This document shows, in pieces, positions 7,453 through 15,275 of a DNA stretch of 64,000 bases. The notes beneath the pieces are model-generated. The model worked only from the letters and a program-made list of their open reading frames with translations, had not been told where the DNA came from and did no database searches. Source of the stretch: a virus; the IMG/VR virus record IMGVR_UViG_3300019487_000003, positions 64,001-128,000 of that record. One strand, given 5' to 3'. The first letter of the stretch is position 1. Every line of letters begins with the position of its first letter. A program made the position numbers and the translations under genes.

Positions 7453-7530
7453 ATGAATAAGTTTCTTTTAACATTCATTTCGACGACATCCTGTTTCACA
7501 GGAACCAGCTCAACAGGCCGTTGCCTGTAA
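7453..7530 (+). CDS. Possible 25-residue peptide
   Basis: The frame MNKFLLTFISTTSCFTG ending in GRCL resembles a very short lipoprotein or leader peptide with a hydrophobic start and a Cys. It follows TATAAATA (7442-7449), which looks like a late promoter with the ATG only 3 nt on. No family recognised. Confidence 0.3.
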   Translation: MNKFLLTFISTTSCFTGTSSTGRCL

Positions 7531-7572
7531 AATAAGTTTCAATATAGAAAATTAAATAGGAGTTTTATATAC

Positions 7573-7647
7573 GGGGAATTCGTATAGTGGCAATTACCCC
7601 AGTCTTCCAAACTGGTGACGAGAGTCCGATTCTCTCATTCCCTTCCA
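7573..7647 (+). tRNA. tRNA-Gly (UCC)
   Basis: Acceptor GGGGAAT/ATTCCCT with discriminator T and CCA. Anticodon stem CCAGT/ACTGG with loop CTTCCAA. U73 is normal for Gly. Confidence 0.92.
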
Positions 7648-7648
7648 T

Positions 7649-7724
7649 GCCTCTGTGGTGTTAAAAGTAGCATAGCTCACTTGTAATGAGCAGGCGCCGG
7701 AGCGTTACCAGGCCAGGGGCTCCA
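7649..7724 (+). tRNA. tRNA-Thr (UGU)
   Basis: Acceptor GCCTCTG/CAGGGGC with TCCA. Anticodon stem GCTCA/TGAGC with loop CTTGTAA. Confidence 0.9.
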
Positions 7725-7799
7725 TTTTAGAATATGTTTAAGAGTAAAGAAAGTAAATTAAGAAGAAAAAGATATAGAGACGGAAAATCATACTAATAA

Positions 7800-7874
7800 G
7801 CATCGTTGGCCGAGTGGTCCAGGTGACAGATTGCAAACCTGTAGACGAGTGTTCGATTCACTCACGATGCTCCA
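7800..7874 (+). tRNA. tRNA-Cys (GCA)
   Basis: Acceptor GCATCGT/ACGATGC with discriminator T and CCA, anticodon loop TTGCAAA, T-arm GAGTG-TTCGATT-CACTC. Confidence 0.92.
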
Positions 7875-7877
7875 AAT

Positions 7878-7974
7878 GGAAGAATAAGCCGAAAGATTCT
7901 GGGTAGCGGCAACCGCCTTGAAAGCGGAGGGTCCCTTAAAAGACGTGTGGGTTCGAATCCTACTTCTTCCGCCA
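7878..7974 (+). tRNA. tRNA-Ser (UGA)
   Basis: Acceptor GGAAGAA/TTCTTCC with discriminator G and CCA. Anticodon stem CCGC/GCGG with loop CTTGAAA, and a long variable arm. Confidence 0.92.
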
Positions 7975-7982
7975 TTATATGT

Positions 7983-8011
7983 TTGACATTCAGACAAATT
8001 TTTGATATAAT
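7983..8011 (+). promoter_or_regulatory. Promoter for the 8.0-9.5 kb operon
   Basis: TTGACA at 7983-7988, 17-nt spacer, TATAAT at 8006-8011. It drives three overlapping genes ending at the RNase P RNA. Confidence 0.85.
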
Positions 8012-8057
8012 CCATAACAGAATAGAACTTTGTGCTATTCTTTTTTTGGATGTTAGT

Positions 8058-8531
8058 ATGCCTTTAAGTTACCAAGACCACCTTGATAATTTGATTCGAC
8101 ATATCGAATTGGTAAGGTCCGCCGGCCTTCTCCTGGGTAAAAGATTAATTTCTCAGGGTAGACAAGAGTTTGGAAGAATTTTGATTGCTAATGCGTTTGA
8201 GCATGACAAAACAAAATTTTTCGGAATAGAATGGGATTATCTACATGCGGGAAAAGATATCCCAAAAACCCAGGTTACGTTAGCAGTTAAGCAGCATGTA
8301 TTAACAAACAGTCATCATCCAGAATATTGGGGTGGTGTTGAGAACATGCCAGAAATTGCAGTTGCAGAAATGGTGTGTGATTGGTATGCTAGAAGTCAAG
8401 AATTTGGGTCCTCATTGAGAGATTGGATAGATAAGGAAGCAGTAACAAAATTTAGCATAGATGTTAATGGTGAACAATACAGATGGATAAAAGAATTTCT
8501 TGATCTATTATTAGAGGATACTTTTGTATGA
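8058..8531 (+). CDS. DUF5662-family phage protein
   Basis: 157 residues from the ATG at 8058. An upstream in-frame extension would run through the promoter and is rejected. The segments HDKTKFFGIEW, VKQHVLTNSHHPEYWGG and AEMVCDWYARSQEFG match a widespread phage family of unknown function (DUF5662). The conserved His and Asp residues look like a metal-binding helical fold. The stop overlaps the start of the next gene by 4 nt (ATGA). Confidence 0.65.
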   Translation: MPLSYQDHLDNLIRHIELVRSAGLLLGKRLISQGRQEFGRILIANAFEHDKTKFFGIEWDYLHAGKDIPKTQVTLAVKQHVLTNSHHPEYWGGVENMPEIAVAEMVCDWYARSQEFGSSLRDWIDKEAVTKFSIDVNGEQYRWIKEFLDLLLEDTFV

Positions 8532-9046
8532 ACATTTTATACACAGAACAATATATTAAAGAAAAGATTGCAAGACTCGGAGTTGACATCAACGAGTATT
8601 ACAAAAAGAAAGTTGATCCTGTTATCGCAGTTGTAGCATTGAAGGGTGGGACTTTCTTTTATGTTGACCTTGTTAGAAACTTTCAATTCCCGGTTGAGAT
8701 GGGAGTTATTTCTACAAGTCATTATCCAAATGGTTTACCTGGTAATGCTGAAGTTGAAATAAATTTTGTTGATGCAGATGTTTTCGGAAAAAACGTCTTG
8801 TTAGTTGACGAAATCTGTTTCACAGGGAAGAGTTTGAATGTCATGAAAAATGTTTTGCAAAATCGGGGCGCACAAGAAGTTAGAACGGTGGTGCTCGTCG
8901 ATCAAAATAAACCCGATGCAATCCACAGTCCTACTTGGGCTGCTATACAATATGATGGTGACGGTTGGTTATATGGCTACGGGATGGACATTAATGGTTT
9001 ACACAGAAATATCCCTGAATTGAGAATCAAAGATGAAGAATTCTAA
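8528..9046 (+). CDS. Phosphoribosyltransferase (hypoxanthine/purine type)
   Basis: 172 residues. The PRPP-binding motif VLLVDEICFTGKSL (about residues 92-105) and the upstream VVALKGGTFFYVDL loop are those of type I phosphoribosyltransferases, closest in layout to hypoxanthine-guanine enzymes. A purine-salvage role in nucleotide supply is inferred. It is coupled to both neighbours by short overlaps. Confidence 0.8.
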   Translation: MNILYTEQYIKEKIARLGVDINEYYKKKVDPVIAVVALKGGTFFYVDLVRNFQFPVEMGVISTSHYPNGLPGNAEVEINFVDADVFGKNVLLVDEICFTGKSLNVMKNVLQNRGAQEVRTVVLVDQNKPDAIHSPTWAAIQYDGDGWLYGYGMDINGLHRNIPELRIKDEEF

Positions 9047-9503
9047 TAAAGTAATTTTCCTAGATATTGATGGTGTTCTAGTTACAAAAGAAGTTTTTGA
9101 AGAGGATCCCTTTACAGATGAAGTTAGTTGTTGGATGCACAAGTTTCATAAACCCTCTGTTGATGCTTTGAATCACTTGATTGAAAAAACAGGTGCATTT
9201 GTTGTCATTTCTTCAAGCTGGCGCAATATGCATACGTTTGAAGAACTGAAACAGAAATTTGAAAGAGAAGGCGCACATTTTAATTTTCATGAAGATTGGA
9301 GAACTATAAGAAACTATGATTGGAAAAGAGGCCAAGAAGTTTCGGAATGGCTATCAAGACATCCAGAAATAACTAGCTGGGCCTCAATTGACGATGATAA
9401 TGATTTCCTTCCTGAAAATAATCTTTTTCAAACTAGTTTTAGTCGAGGTGGATTGACAGAAGAAATAGCTAATAGTGTTATTGCACATCTAAATAAATTG
9501 TGA
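9033..9503 (+). CDS. HAD-superfamily phosphatase, SAK (RNA-repair-associated) type
   Basis: 156 residues. Motif I is IFLDIDGVLV (nucleophile Asp near residue 10), motif II is VVISSSWR and the late acidic motif is SIDDDNDF. The SSSWR motif and short size fit the HAD domain of Swiss-army-knife RNA-repair proteins. Such phosphatases can remove phosphate ends from broken RNA. The gene overlaps the phosphoribosyltransferase gene by 14 nt and ends just before the RNase P RNA. Confidence 0.75.
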   Translation: MKNSNKVIFLDIDGVLVTKEVFEEDPFTDEVSCWMHKFHKPSVDALNHLIEKTGAFVVISSSWRNMHTFEELKQKFEREGAHFNFHEDWRTIRNYDWKRGQEVSEWLSRHPEITSWASIDDDNDFLPENNLFQTSFSRGGLTEEIANSVIAHLNKL

Positions 9504-9513
9504 TAAAGTAGAT

Positions 9514-9810
9514 AAATCGAATAAGGTAGTTTGGTGAGTTGTCGCTGGTAACAGAGGAAAGTCGGGACACCATAAAAAGCGTAGTTGCTAACGGCAACAC
9601 GGAGTGATCCGCTAGATAGTGCAACAGAAAATAAACCGCCAGTTGAAGTCTTCAGTTGGTAAGGATGAAACCGAGGTTTAAGAGACCCCGATTTGCATGG
9701 TGACATGCAATATGGCAAACCTTACGTGGTGCAAGGCAGTAATTGCCGCAAAGATGAATGACAACATTGGAACAGAATCCCGCTTATGTCTGAGCTACCT
9801 TATTCGATTT
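9514..9810 (+). ncRNA. rnpB: RNase P RNA (M1-type), phage-encoded
   Basis: Bacterial RNase P signature elements appear in order: GAGGAAAGTC (9554-9563), AGTGCAACAG followed by AAACCGCC (9618-9640), GGTAAGGATGAAACC (about 9658), GTTTAAGAGACC, GGCAAACCTTACGTGG then GCAAGGC, GATGAATGAC (9753-9762) and ACAGAATCCCGCTTA (9772-9786). The ends form a 16-bp perfect P1 helix (AAATCGAATAAGGTAG with CTACCTTATTCGATTT). At about 297 nt it is compact compared with about 377 nt in E. coli. It would cut 5' leaders from the phage tRNAs, provided it can bind a protein subunit from the host or phage. Confidence 0.93.
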
Positions 9811-10120
9811 ATCTTTGTCAAAATAAAATTAACAATAAAAAATATGTTGGTTTAACAAATAAAACACTAAAGAGGAGATTTCAGGAGCATAAAGGATCGG
9901 TCTTAAGGGGAAGTCGTTTAATGTTTCATTCTGCTTTAAGAAAATATTCTATAGAGAATTTTCAGATATTATCTATCAAACATTTGAAAAACACATTTAT
10001 ATGGTTCAATGCCCTAATGGAGAAAAAATAATTATTAAAAACATAAATGAATTTGCCAAGAACCATAAATTTTGCTCATCAGGTTTATATGCTGTTGTTA
10101 ATGGCAAAAGAAAGCAATAA
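9786..10120 (+). pseudogene. GIY-YIG homing endonuclease remnant overlapping RNase P RNA
   Basis: Frame 1 (9786-10031) begins MSELPYSIYLCQNKINNKKYVGLT and continues RRFQEHK and MFHSALRKYS, a GIY-YIG domain. It stops early. A second frame from about 10003 to 10120 reads VQCPNGEKIIIKNINEFAKNH and ends in VVNGKRKQ, a NUMOD DNA-binding repeat. The intact gene must have lost sequence or shifted frame between them. The start codon and GIY strand lie within the 3' arm of RNase P helix P1. Confidence 0.7.
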
Positions 10121-10180
10121 AGGATATTTTTGTAATAGAATTAAGTAAACATTTCAATATGTTAGATATAAAATAATTCC

Positions 10181-10209
10181 TTGACTAATATTTGGATGTT
10201 TGATATTAT
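10181..10209 (+). promoter_or_regulatory. Promoter for the ornate RNA and CCA-enzyme transcript
   Basis: TTGACT at 10181-10186, 17-nt spacer, TATTAT at 10204-10209. Transcription should start near 10216. Confidence 0.75.
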
Positions 10210-10214
10210 ATAAG

Positions 10215-10790
10215 AACAGTGATAAAGACTGTTCCCAGTATAGCGGGATTTGTGTTATACAATATAGATTTTAAGTTAGTTTGACAGAGGCCACGTATAC
10301 CGAAACTAGCTTCAATTGAAAGTTCCAAGGGCATCAATCCTGGCGTGGTAAGATTGAATGTACCGAGGGCAGAGAATTGAAGAAATTCCCGAGGGGTGAA
10401 AAGCCTCTCTTTTTAAAGATTGATGAAGTTGAAGCCTGTTCCTGAGGGGATCTAGGTGGATACTTCCGGCCTAACTTGGTGTGTCGCATAAACTTTGGGT
10501 ATTAACACTTCCCGAAACAAGGCCAAGTAAATTGTGTTGGGTCTAATCTGTATCGTCTAGTAGAAGGACACTCATCAACAAGGGGAGTAATTACCTCCGG
10601 GATGAGAAACAGAGGTGCAAATCCTCTTACAGGTGAAAAGGAGAATACTAGTAAATCCCTGACCCTTTATGCCCGAGAAGCTGAGTGAGAGAGTAGCACA
10701 AGATCCGACGGGATTTTGGTTTGTTTAAAGATAATCGATAACTTTAAACAAGGGAGGTGAAAGTCCTTCTTCGGGCAGCCCCTTTTAAAT
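10215..10790 (+). ncRNA. Large structured RNA (about 575 nt) with tRNA-like domains
   Basis: There is no credible ORF between the promoter and the cca gene, but helices are dense. GGGATTT (10223) can pair with AAATCCC (10653). AGTTAGTTT pairs with GAAACTAGCT, CCACG with CGTGG across a loop, and CAATC with GATTG. A tRNA-like piece at 10548-10637 has D- and T-arm-like sequences (TCGTCTAGT, GAGG-TGCAAAT-CCTC), but its central stem CTCATC/GATGAG closes a 24-nt loop. A second tRNA-like unit at 10668-10786 is closed by TGCCCGAGAAG/CTTCTTCGGGCA. It contains hairpins CAAGATCC/GGATTTTG and TTGTTTAAAG/CTTTAAACAA. Size, tRNA neighbourhood and phage context recall the GOLLD and ROOL ornate RNAs; identity is untested. 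Confidence 0.65.
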
Positions 10791-10793
10791 ATT

Positions 10794-12107
10794 ATGTTTG
10801 ACAAATTAATTAATAATACGCTAATTAAATCATTGCACAAAGCACTTGGTAATGATTCAAGATTACATTTAGTTGGTGGTTCTGTCAGAGACACTATTAG
10901 AAATCTTGAAGTCAATGATTTTGATTTTTGTTGCGGACTAAGAAGTGAAGAAATACAAAATAGATTAGATTTGGCTGCCATTCCTAATTTTCAGTTAGGA
11001 TTTCTCACGACTGCATTAATTAATGATTTACCAATGCAAATAACACCCTTTGATTGCCGCGGTGACACTGACAAATTAGAATTGAAGATTGAGGATGACC
11101 TTAAGTATAGAGATTTCACAATTAATGCGATGGCGATTGATTTGAATACATCAACGTTTGTTGATCCATATAATGGTTTGCAAGATATTCAAAATAAGGT
11201 TTTACGTTGCCCATCTGATCCGAAGTTAATATTTTTGTCAGATCCAGTAAGAATATTAAGGCTAATTAGATTTTCTTTCACTCAAGGATTTACTGTTGAA
11301 CAATCTACTTTGTGTGCCGCAAAGGATAGAGCACATACTTTGATAATTGCTTCACAAGAAAGAATTAGAGACGAATTCGTTAAAATTTTAATGTCTGTCA
11401 CCCAGGAAACAACAGTTCAAACATTCGATGCAATCCACGAATTGGGATTATGGGAATATATTTGTCCTGAATTTGAAGAAACAATAGGTGTAACTCAAAA
11501 CGCTCATCACCTTTTTACAGTAGATCACCATATTGCTCATGTTGTATCAAAAGTTCCTAAAACAAAACTTTTGCGGCTCGCTGCTTTTTTTCATGATATA
11601 GCAAAACCAAGAACTATTTCAGAAGACGAAAATGGAAGACATTTTCTTAGGCATGAAGATGTTGGTGCCGAAATGGTTCGTGAAATAGGTGAACGTTTAA
11701 AATTATCGGATAGTGAAATAAATGATATTGCTTTGCTTGTTAAAGAACACATGCGCCCGATCAACTGTGGTCCAAAAGGTGCACGAAGATTGATCTATAC
11801 AATGGGTGATTTATTGTCACCTTGGATGAGTTTAAAATTTGCCGACAAAACTTCTGGAAAAGGTAATGCAAGTTCTTTTATCATGGACTGGATGAATTTT
11901 GTCAATATCGTAAAACACGAAAAGAATCGTCAAGATGTCCCAAATTTCAATAATCTCGCTATAGACGGAACAGACATTATGGCCCTCGGTGTGAAGCAAG
12001 GACCTAAGGTTGGTGAGATTTTGAGAAGATTACAAGAGATTGTCTTAGATGAGCCAAGTAGCAATACCATTGAAATCCTTACAGATTTTGCTCGTGGAAT
12101 GATTTAG
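10794..12107 (+). CDS. cca: CCA-adding tRNA nucleotidyltransferase with HD domain
   Basis: 437 residues. The class II nucleotidyltransferase head has GGSVRD (28-33) and DFDFC (42-46), then the RDFTINAMAID motif and the CCA-enzyme neck helices. The C-terminal HD domain has FFHDIAKPRT and RHEDVGAEM, and a later VKEHMRP helix. The enzyme rebuilds 3' CCA ends; HD-domain versions can also remove 2',3'-cyclic phosphates. All 26 tRNAs here already encode CCA, so repair of damaged ends is the likelier need. The ATG follows the ornate RNA by 3 nt with no clear ribosome binding site. Confidence 0.92.
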   Translation: MFDKLINNTLIKSLHKALGNDSRLHLVGGSVRDTIRNLEVNDFDFCCGLRSEEIQNRLDLAAIPNFQLGFLTTALINDLPMQITPFDCRGDTDKLELKIEDDLKYRDFTINAMAIDLNTSTFVDPYNGLQDIQNKVLRCPSDPKLIFLSDPVRILRLIRFSFTQGFTVEQSTLCAAKDRAHTLIIASQERIRDEFVKILMSVTQETTVQTFDAIHELGLWEYICPEFEETIGVTQNAHHLFTVDHHIAHVVSKVPKTKLLRLAAFFHDIAKPRTISEDENGRHFLRHEDVGAEMVREIGERLKLSDSEINDIALLVKEHMRPINCGPKGARRLIYTMGDLLSPWMSLKFADKTSGKGNASSFIMDWMNFVNIVKHEKNRQDVPNFNNLAIDGTDIMALGVKQGPKVGEILRRLQEIVLDEPSSNTIEILTDFARGMI

Positions 12108-12136
12108 TTGCAAATAGTTGTGGTTTGTGCTATAAT
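12108..12136 (+). promoter_or_regulatory. Promoter for the Tad-like operon
   Basis: TTGCAA at 12108-12113, 17-nt spacer, TATAAT at 12131-12136. A short leader with AAGGAG follows before the ATG at 12159. Confidence 0.75.
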
Positions 12137-12158
12137 GGATGTAGTTTAAGGAGATTAT

Positions 12159-12569
12159 ATGAATAATCAAAAAGGTGCAACGACTTTAGAGGCTGCTCTA
12201 TCGCTTTTGCCGTTTCTATTGTTTGTCTTTGGCCTAGTTCAATTATGTATCGTTTGCTATACGGCATTTTCTTTACAATACAATCTTGTTTCAAATTTGA
12301 GAGAAAGTATTGTTCAAGCGCCTGTTCCCGGAAAATCAAAATACACTCAAATTAAGGATTCCTTAATAAACGATTTGAAACTTTTCAACATTTCAACTAA
12401 AAATATTCAAGTCAATATTTGTAATGGTGTTGTTCAAAATTGTTCATTGCAAGAATCAGGACAACCGAATTCTTTCATAACTGTGAGAGTCAGTGTTCCA
12501 ACAATTACGATTGCGGGAAAAACATTTAATGTATCAGCGGAGACAATAGCAAAAAATGAACCATATTAA
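12159..12569 (+). CDS. TadE-like minor pilin
   Basis: 136 residues. The short basic head MNNQKGATTLEAALSLLPF, with Glu 11 after a Gly and followed by a long hydrophobic helix (to about residue 35), is the TadE/pseudopilin N-terminus. The rest is a small polar domain with a Cys pair. TadE-family proteins are minor components of Tad (type IVc) pili. It is the first of three such genes in an operon, overlapping the next by 14 nt. The presence of such genes in a phage is unusual. Confidence 0.8.
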   Translation: MNNQKGATTLEAALSLLPFLLFVFGLVQLCIVCYTAFSLQYNLVSNLRESIVQAPVPGKSKYTQIKDSLINDLKLFNISTKNIQVNICNGVVQNCSLQESGQPNSFITVRVSVPTITIAGKTFNVSAETIAKNEPY

Positions 12570-13071
12570 TAACAAAGGAGTCGCATTGGTCGAATTAGCA
12601 TTAGTATTGCCATTTTTCTTGGTAATCCTTTTGGGAATTATCGATGTCTCAATGACGATAAAGAAAAGTCAATATCTCTCAGTAGCGGTGAGAGAAATTG
12701 GTAACAATGCATATAGACAATGTAAAGAAGCAAATAATGGAACTGCTACAGATAATTGTCTTAAAACAAGTGTAAATGAATCAATTAGTTTCTTTAGTGC
12801 TAAAGATAGTCCTTTAAATGGATTTCAACTAGTTGTTAAATCCTGGGAAGTGAAACAATCGAAAGGTTTTGCTGTAGCCCCGTCACTGAAAGGAAGTTAT
12901 TCATTAGGAAGCGCATTTACTAGTAAATATACTTCAAATATTGTTTTAAATCTTAATTCCTATGATGCGAATTTGAGAAAAACTTTGATTACAGTAGAAA
13001 TTCTATTAGACAATTCAAAGACACCATTTTTTAATTTTAAAAGAACACTTTACGACACAACAATTTTTTAA
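12556..13071 (+). CDS. TadE/TadF-like minor pilin
   Basis: 171 residues. The start MNHINNKGVALVELALVLPF followed by FLVILLGIIDVSMTI is a second TadE-type class III signal and transmembrane helix, with Glu at the pseudopilin +5-like position. The periplasmic part has two Cys residues and no other known motif. It shares its helix style with the upstream gene, so the pair is probably paralogous. Confidence 0.8.
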   Translation: MNHINNKGVALVELALVLPFFLVILLGIIDVSMTIKKSQYLSVAVREIGNNAYRQCKEANNGTATDNCLKTSVNESISFFSAKDSPLNGFQLVVKSWEVKQSKGFAVAPSLKGSYSLGSAFTSKYTSNIVLNLNSYDANLRKTLITVEILLDNSKTPFFNFKRTLYDTTIF

Positions 13072-13081
13072 GGAGAAACGT

Positions 13082-14257
13082 ATGAATAATGAAAAGGGTG
13101 TATACCTAGTTTTTGTATCTATTTTTCTGGTTGCTCTGCTTTACTTGCTAGGATTAGCGATTGACGCGGGGAAACTTGAATTAGATAAAGTCAGATTGCA
13201 AAGGGCTTCAGATGCCGGCGCAATTGTAGGGGGATCTAGGATTGGTGATATTGCCAAAACAGATGTCGAAAAACTTGCTGTTCTTGTCGCTAAAGACAAT
13301 ATGAATATTCATAAGTTGTTTTATGATAATAAGAATATTGCAAACTATATTACAGCTAAAATGCTCACAAACACTGATTTGGCTGTTAATGCGAACACTG
13401 ATACAGAAACTTTTATTATTGGAAAGGCAGTAAAGGGTAAGGCAAATTGGAATCTATATTCAAATGCCGCATCCCAAAAGCGTCCTGTCGCTGTTGTCTT
13501 GGTTTTAGATATATCGGGTTCTATGAACGATACAATTAAGGGAACTAAGAAAACTAAGTTAGATGCTCTTAAATCAGCGGCACAGACCTTTGTTAACAGT
13601 TTTGATGAAGCAAAAGACGTTTTTTCTCTTGTAACGTTTAGTGATAACTCGTCTGTCCCATATGTGCTTGCAAAACCATTTTCAAAGGCAACTTTGAATC
13701 AAAAGATCACTAACTTATCAGCAGATGGTTGGACCAATACAGATTCAGGCGTAAAAGCAGCAAACGGGCAATTAGATAATATTGCTTCAGTAGTCGGCCC
13801 TGGATATGATGCTTACTTGAAGGTAATTGTGTTGATTACAGATGGTGCACCGAATAGAAACAATGGATCAAACTATCCTAACAGTTGTCCTAGTAACTAT
13901 AATAAAAAGGACATTGTGTATCCGATTTTAGAATCTGATAAGGCTCGCAGCAAAGGAACTGTAGTATTCAGCATCGGTATTGGTCAACAAGACTCAAATA
14001 CGTTTGATGCATTTCAAACTCAACCAACTGATTCCGATCCAGGGCAAAGTTTAATTAAGCGGGTTATGTTACACAGACTTGCAAACGATCCTTCAAGCGG
14101 CGCATCTGATCCCTCTTTTCCGTCTGGATGTTTTCCAGATTATAAGCAAATTTCAGATAAGCCTTTGGGAAGGTACTTAGAATCAACAGATCCGAATGAT
14201 ATTTCGTATATGTTGAATCAGGTAAGTTTAGAAATACAAATGAGATTGACGAAGTAG
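13082..14257 (+). CDS. TadG-like protein with von Willebrand factor A domain
   Basis: 391 residues. A TadG-type N-terminal helix (MNNEKGVYLVFVSIFLVALLYLLG, then DAGKLELDKVRLQRASDAGA) precedes a vWA domain from about residue 135. The MIDAS motif is VLDISGSMND, with TDSG and a later LITDGAPN. In bacteria TadG couples Tad pilus assembly to the envelope. AAGGAG lies 6 nt before the ATG. It completes a TadE-TadE-TadG order, with no ATPase or secretin nearby in this window. Confidence 0.85.
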   Translation: MNNEKGVYLVFVSIFLVALLYLLGLAIDAGKLELDKVRLQRASDAGAIVGGSRIGDIAKTDVEKLAVLVAKDNMNIHKLFYDNKNIANYITAKMLTNTDLAVNANTDTETFIIGKAVKGKANWNLYSNAASQKRPVAVVLVLDISGSMNDTIKGTKKTKLDALKSAAQTFVNSFDEAKDVFSLVTFSDNSSVPYVLAKPFSKATLNQKITNLSADGWTNTDSGVKAANGQLDNIASVVGPGYDAYLKVIVLITDGAPNRNNGSNYPNSCPSNYNKKDIVYPILESDKARSKGTVVFSIGIGQQDSNTFDAFQTQPTDSDPGQSLIKRVMLHRLANDPSSGASDPSFPSGCFPDYKQISDKPLGRYLESTDPNDISYMLNQVSLEIQMRLTK

Positions 14258-14265
14258 GAGATAAA

Positions 14266-14580
14266 ATGTTATTCGTTATTCAAATGTTGATTGTGGCTTT
14301 TTGTGTGCTTTTTATTGCAGTTGTTATTTGTATGCTGCTAGACGATGCAAAGTCAAAGGTTCATACTTATAAAATGTTAAAGGCCGATAACTATAAACGA
14401 GAAGCGTTTAAGGGATCATTTGGTAGCTTCGATAAGACCGAAGAAGATGCAATTGAAGCAGAATATTATGAAAATGTATTCTCTCCATTGGCAAACGGCC
14501 TACGTTGTGGTGATTATGTTATTGATACAGAAGTTAAACGTCCTGTAGCATTGATTGAGTTTGTACCAGAAAATGTGTGA
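14266..14580 (+). CDS. Single-pass membrane protein
   Basis: 104 residues. An N-terminal transmembrane helix (about 3-27) is followed by a charged cytoplasmic-type domain. It follows the TadG-like gene by 8 nt and has AGGAG before the ATG, so it probably belongs to the same transcript. No family recognised. Confidence 0.65.
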   Translation: MLFVIQMLIVAFCVLFIAVVICMLLDDAKSKVHTYKMLKADNYKREAFKGSFGSFDKTEEDAIEAEYYENVFSPLANGLRCGDYVIDTEVKRPVALIEFVPENV

Positions 14581-14935
14581 CCATAAAGTTAGTATAGAAG
14601 CATTGCTTGATTTTGTCGATGATGGAAAAACTGGCATCTTAGCCTATTACAAGTATATCATAAAATGCAAGTTATGTGATACTGTATTCTTACGAGATGT
14701 ATCAACAGAAAACGATTTACTCTATTTTGATTCAAAAGAAGCAGCGTTTGACCACTTAGATAAAACCTTTGGTGATGATTGTGGAGACAATTACCGGTTT
14801 GCTTTCCTTCAAGGGAATGGTAAAGAGTTAGAATCTTATGCAGTAGCATTTGAAAATGGTTGCTGCGGATCGTATGATAGGTTAGTTGTGGTCGGCGGAA
14901 AGAAAGCAATACTCGGATGCAACTACGGACATTAA
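14573..14935 (+). CDS. Hypothetical protein with Cys pairs
   Basis: 120 residues from the ATG at 14573, which overlaps the previous stop. CDH and CKLC could form a zinc site. The C-terminus has GCCGSYDRLVVVGG. Not recognised. Confidence 0.6.
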   Translation: MCDHKVSIEALLDFVDDGKTGILAYYKYIIKCKLCDTVFLRDVSTENDLLYFDSKEAAFDHLDKTFGDDCGDNYRFAFLQGNGKELESYAVAFENGCCGSYDRLVVVGGKKAILGCNYGH

Positions 14936-14936
14936 T

Positions 14937-15275
14937 ATGAAGACGATAGAAACAAAAAGAATACAAGAAATAACACTTGTTGATAAAGTTTATCAATGTG
15001 AAGTCTGTAATAAAATTTTTGAGCAGGAACAGGTCGCTTTGACCTGCGAGAGACTTTGTAAACAACAAGATTGTAAACACCACAACTTTAAATATAACTT
15101 CATATTTGAAGATCCTGATATGGAAGATAAAATTGAGGTTTATCGTTATTGCCCCTATTGCTTTAAAAATGAGTGCATCACCTTAGACATGCATGATTCA
15201 AAAATCTTGCTTGACAAAATAAGTAATTTACTTAAGTTGGAAATGAAAGATAGAACATTTAAGAATTGGCCATGA
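14937..15275 (+). CDS. Zinc-finger-like hypothetical protein
   Basis: 112 residues from the ATG at 14937. It has several Cys pairs (CEVC, CERLC, CKHH, CPYC), suggesting one or two zinc sites and a nucleic-acid or protein-binding role. Its stop overlaps the next start as ATGA. Confidence 0.6.
   Translation: MKTIETKRIQEITLVDKVYQCEVCNKIFEQEQVALTCERLCKQQDCKHHNFKYNFIFEDPDMEDKIEVYRYCPYCFKNECITLDMHDSKILLDKISNLLKLEMKDRTFKNWP

Noticed and set aside
9428-9718. Minus-strand ORF over the RNase P RNA
   Set aside because: It covers conserved ribozyme blocks on the other strand and has no ribosome binding site.
10548-10637. A 27th tRNA gene
   Set aside because: D- and T-arm-like parts are present, but the central stem closes a 24-nt loop without U33, so it is described as a tRNA-like domain of the larger RNA.
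10667-10981. Minus-strand ORF over the tRNA-like unit and cca start
   Set aside because: Antisense to structured RNA and to the clear cca gene.
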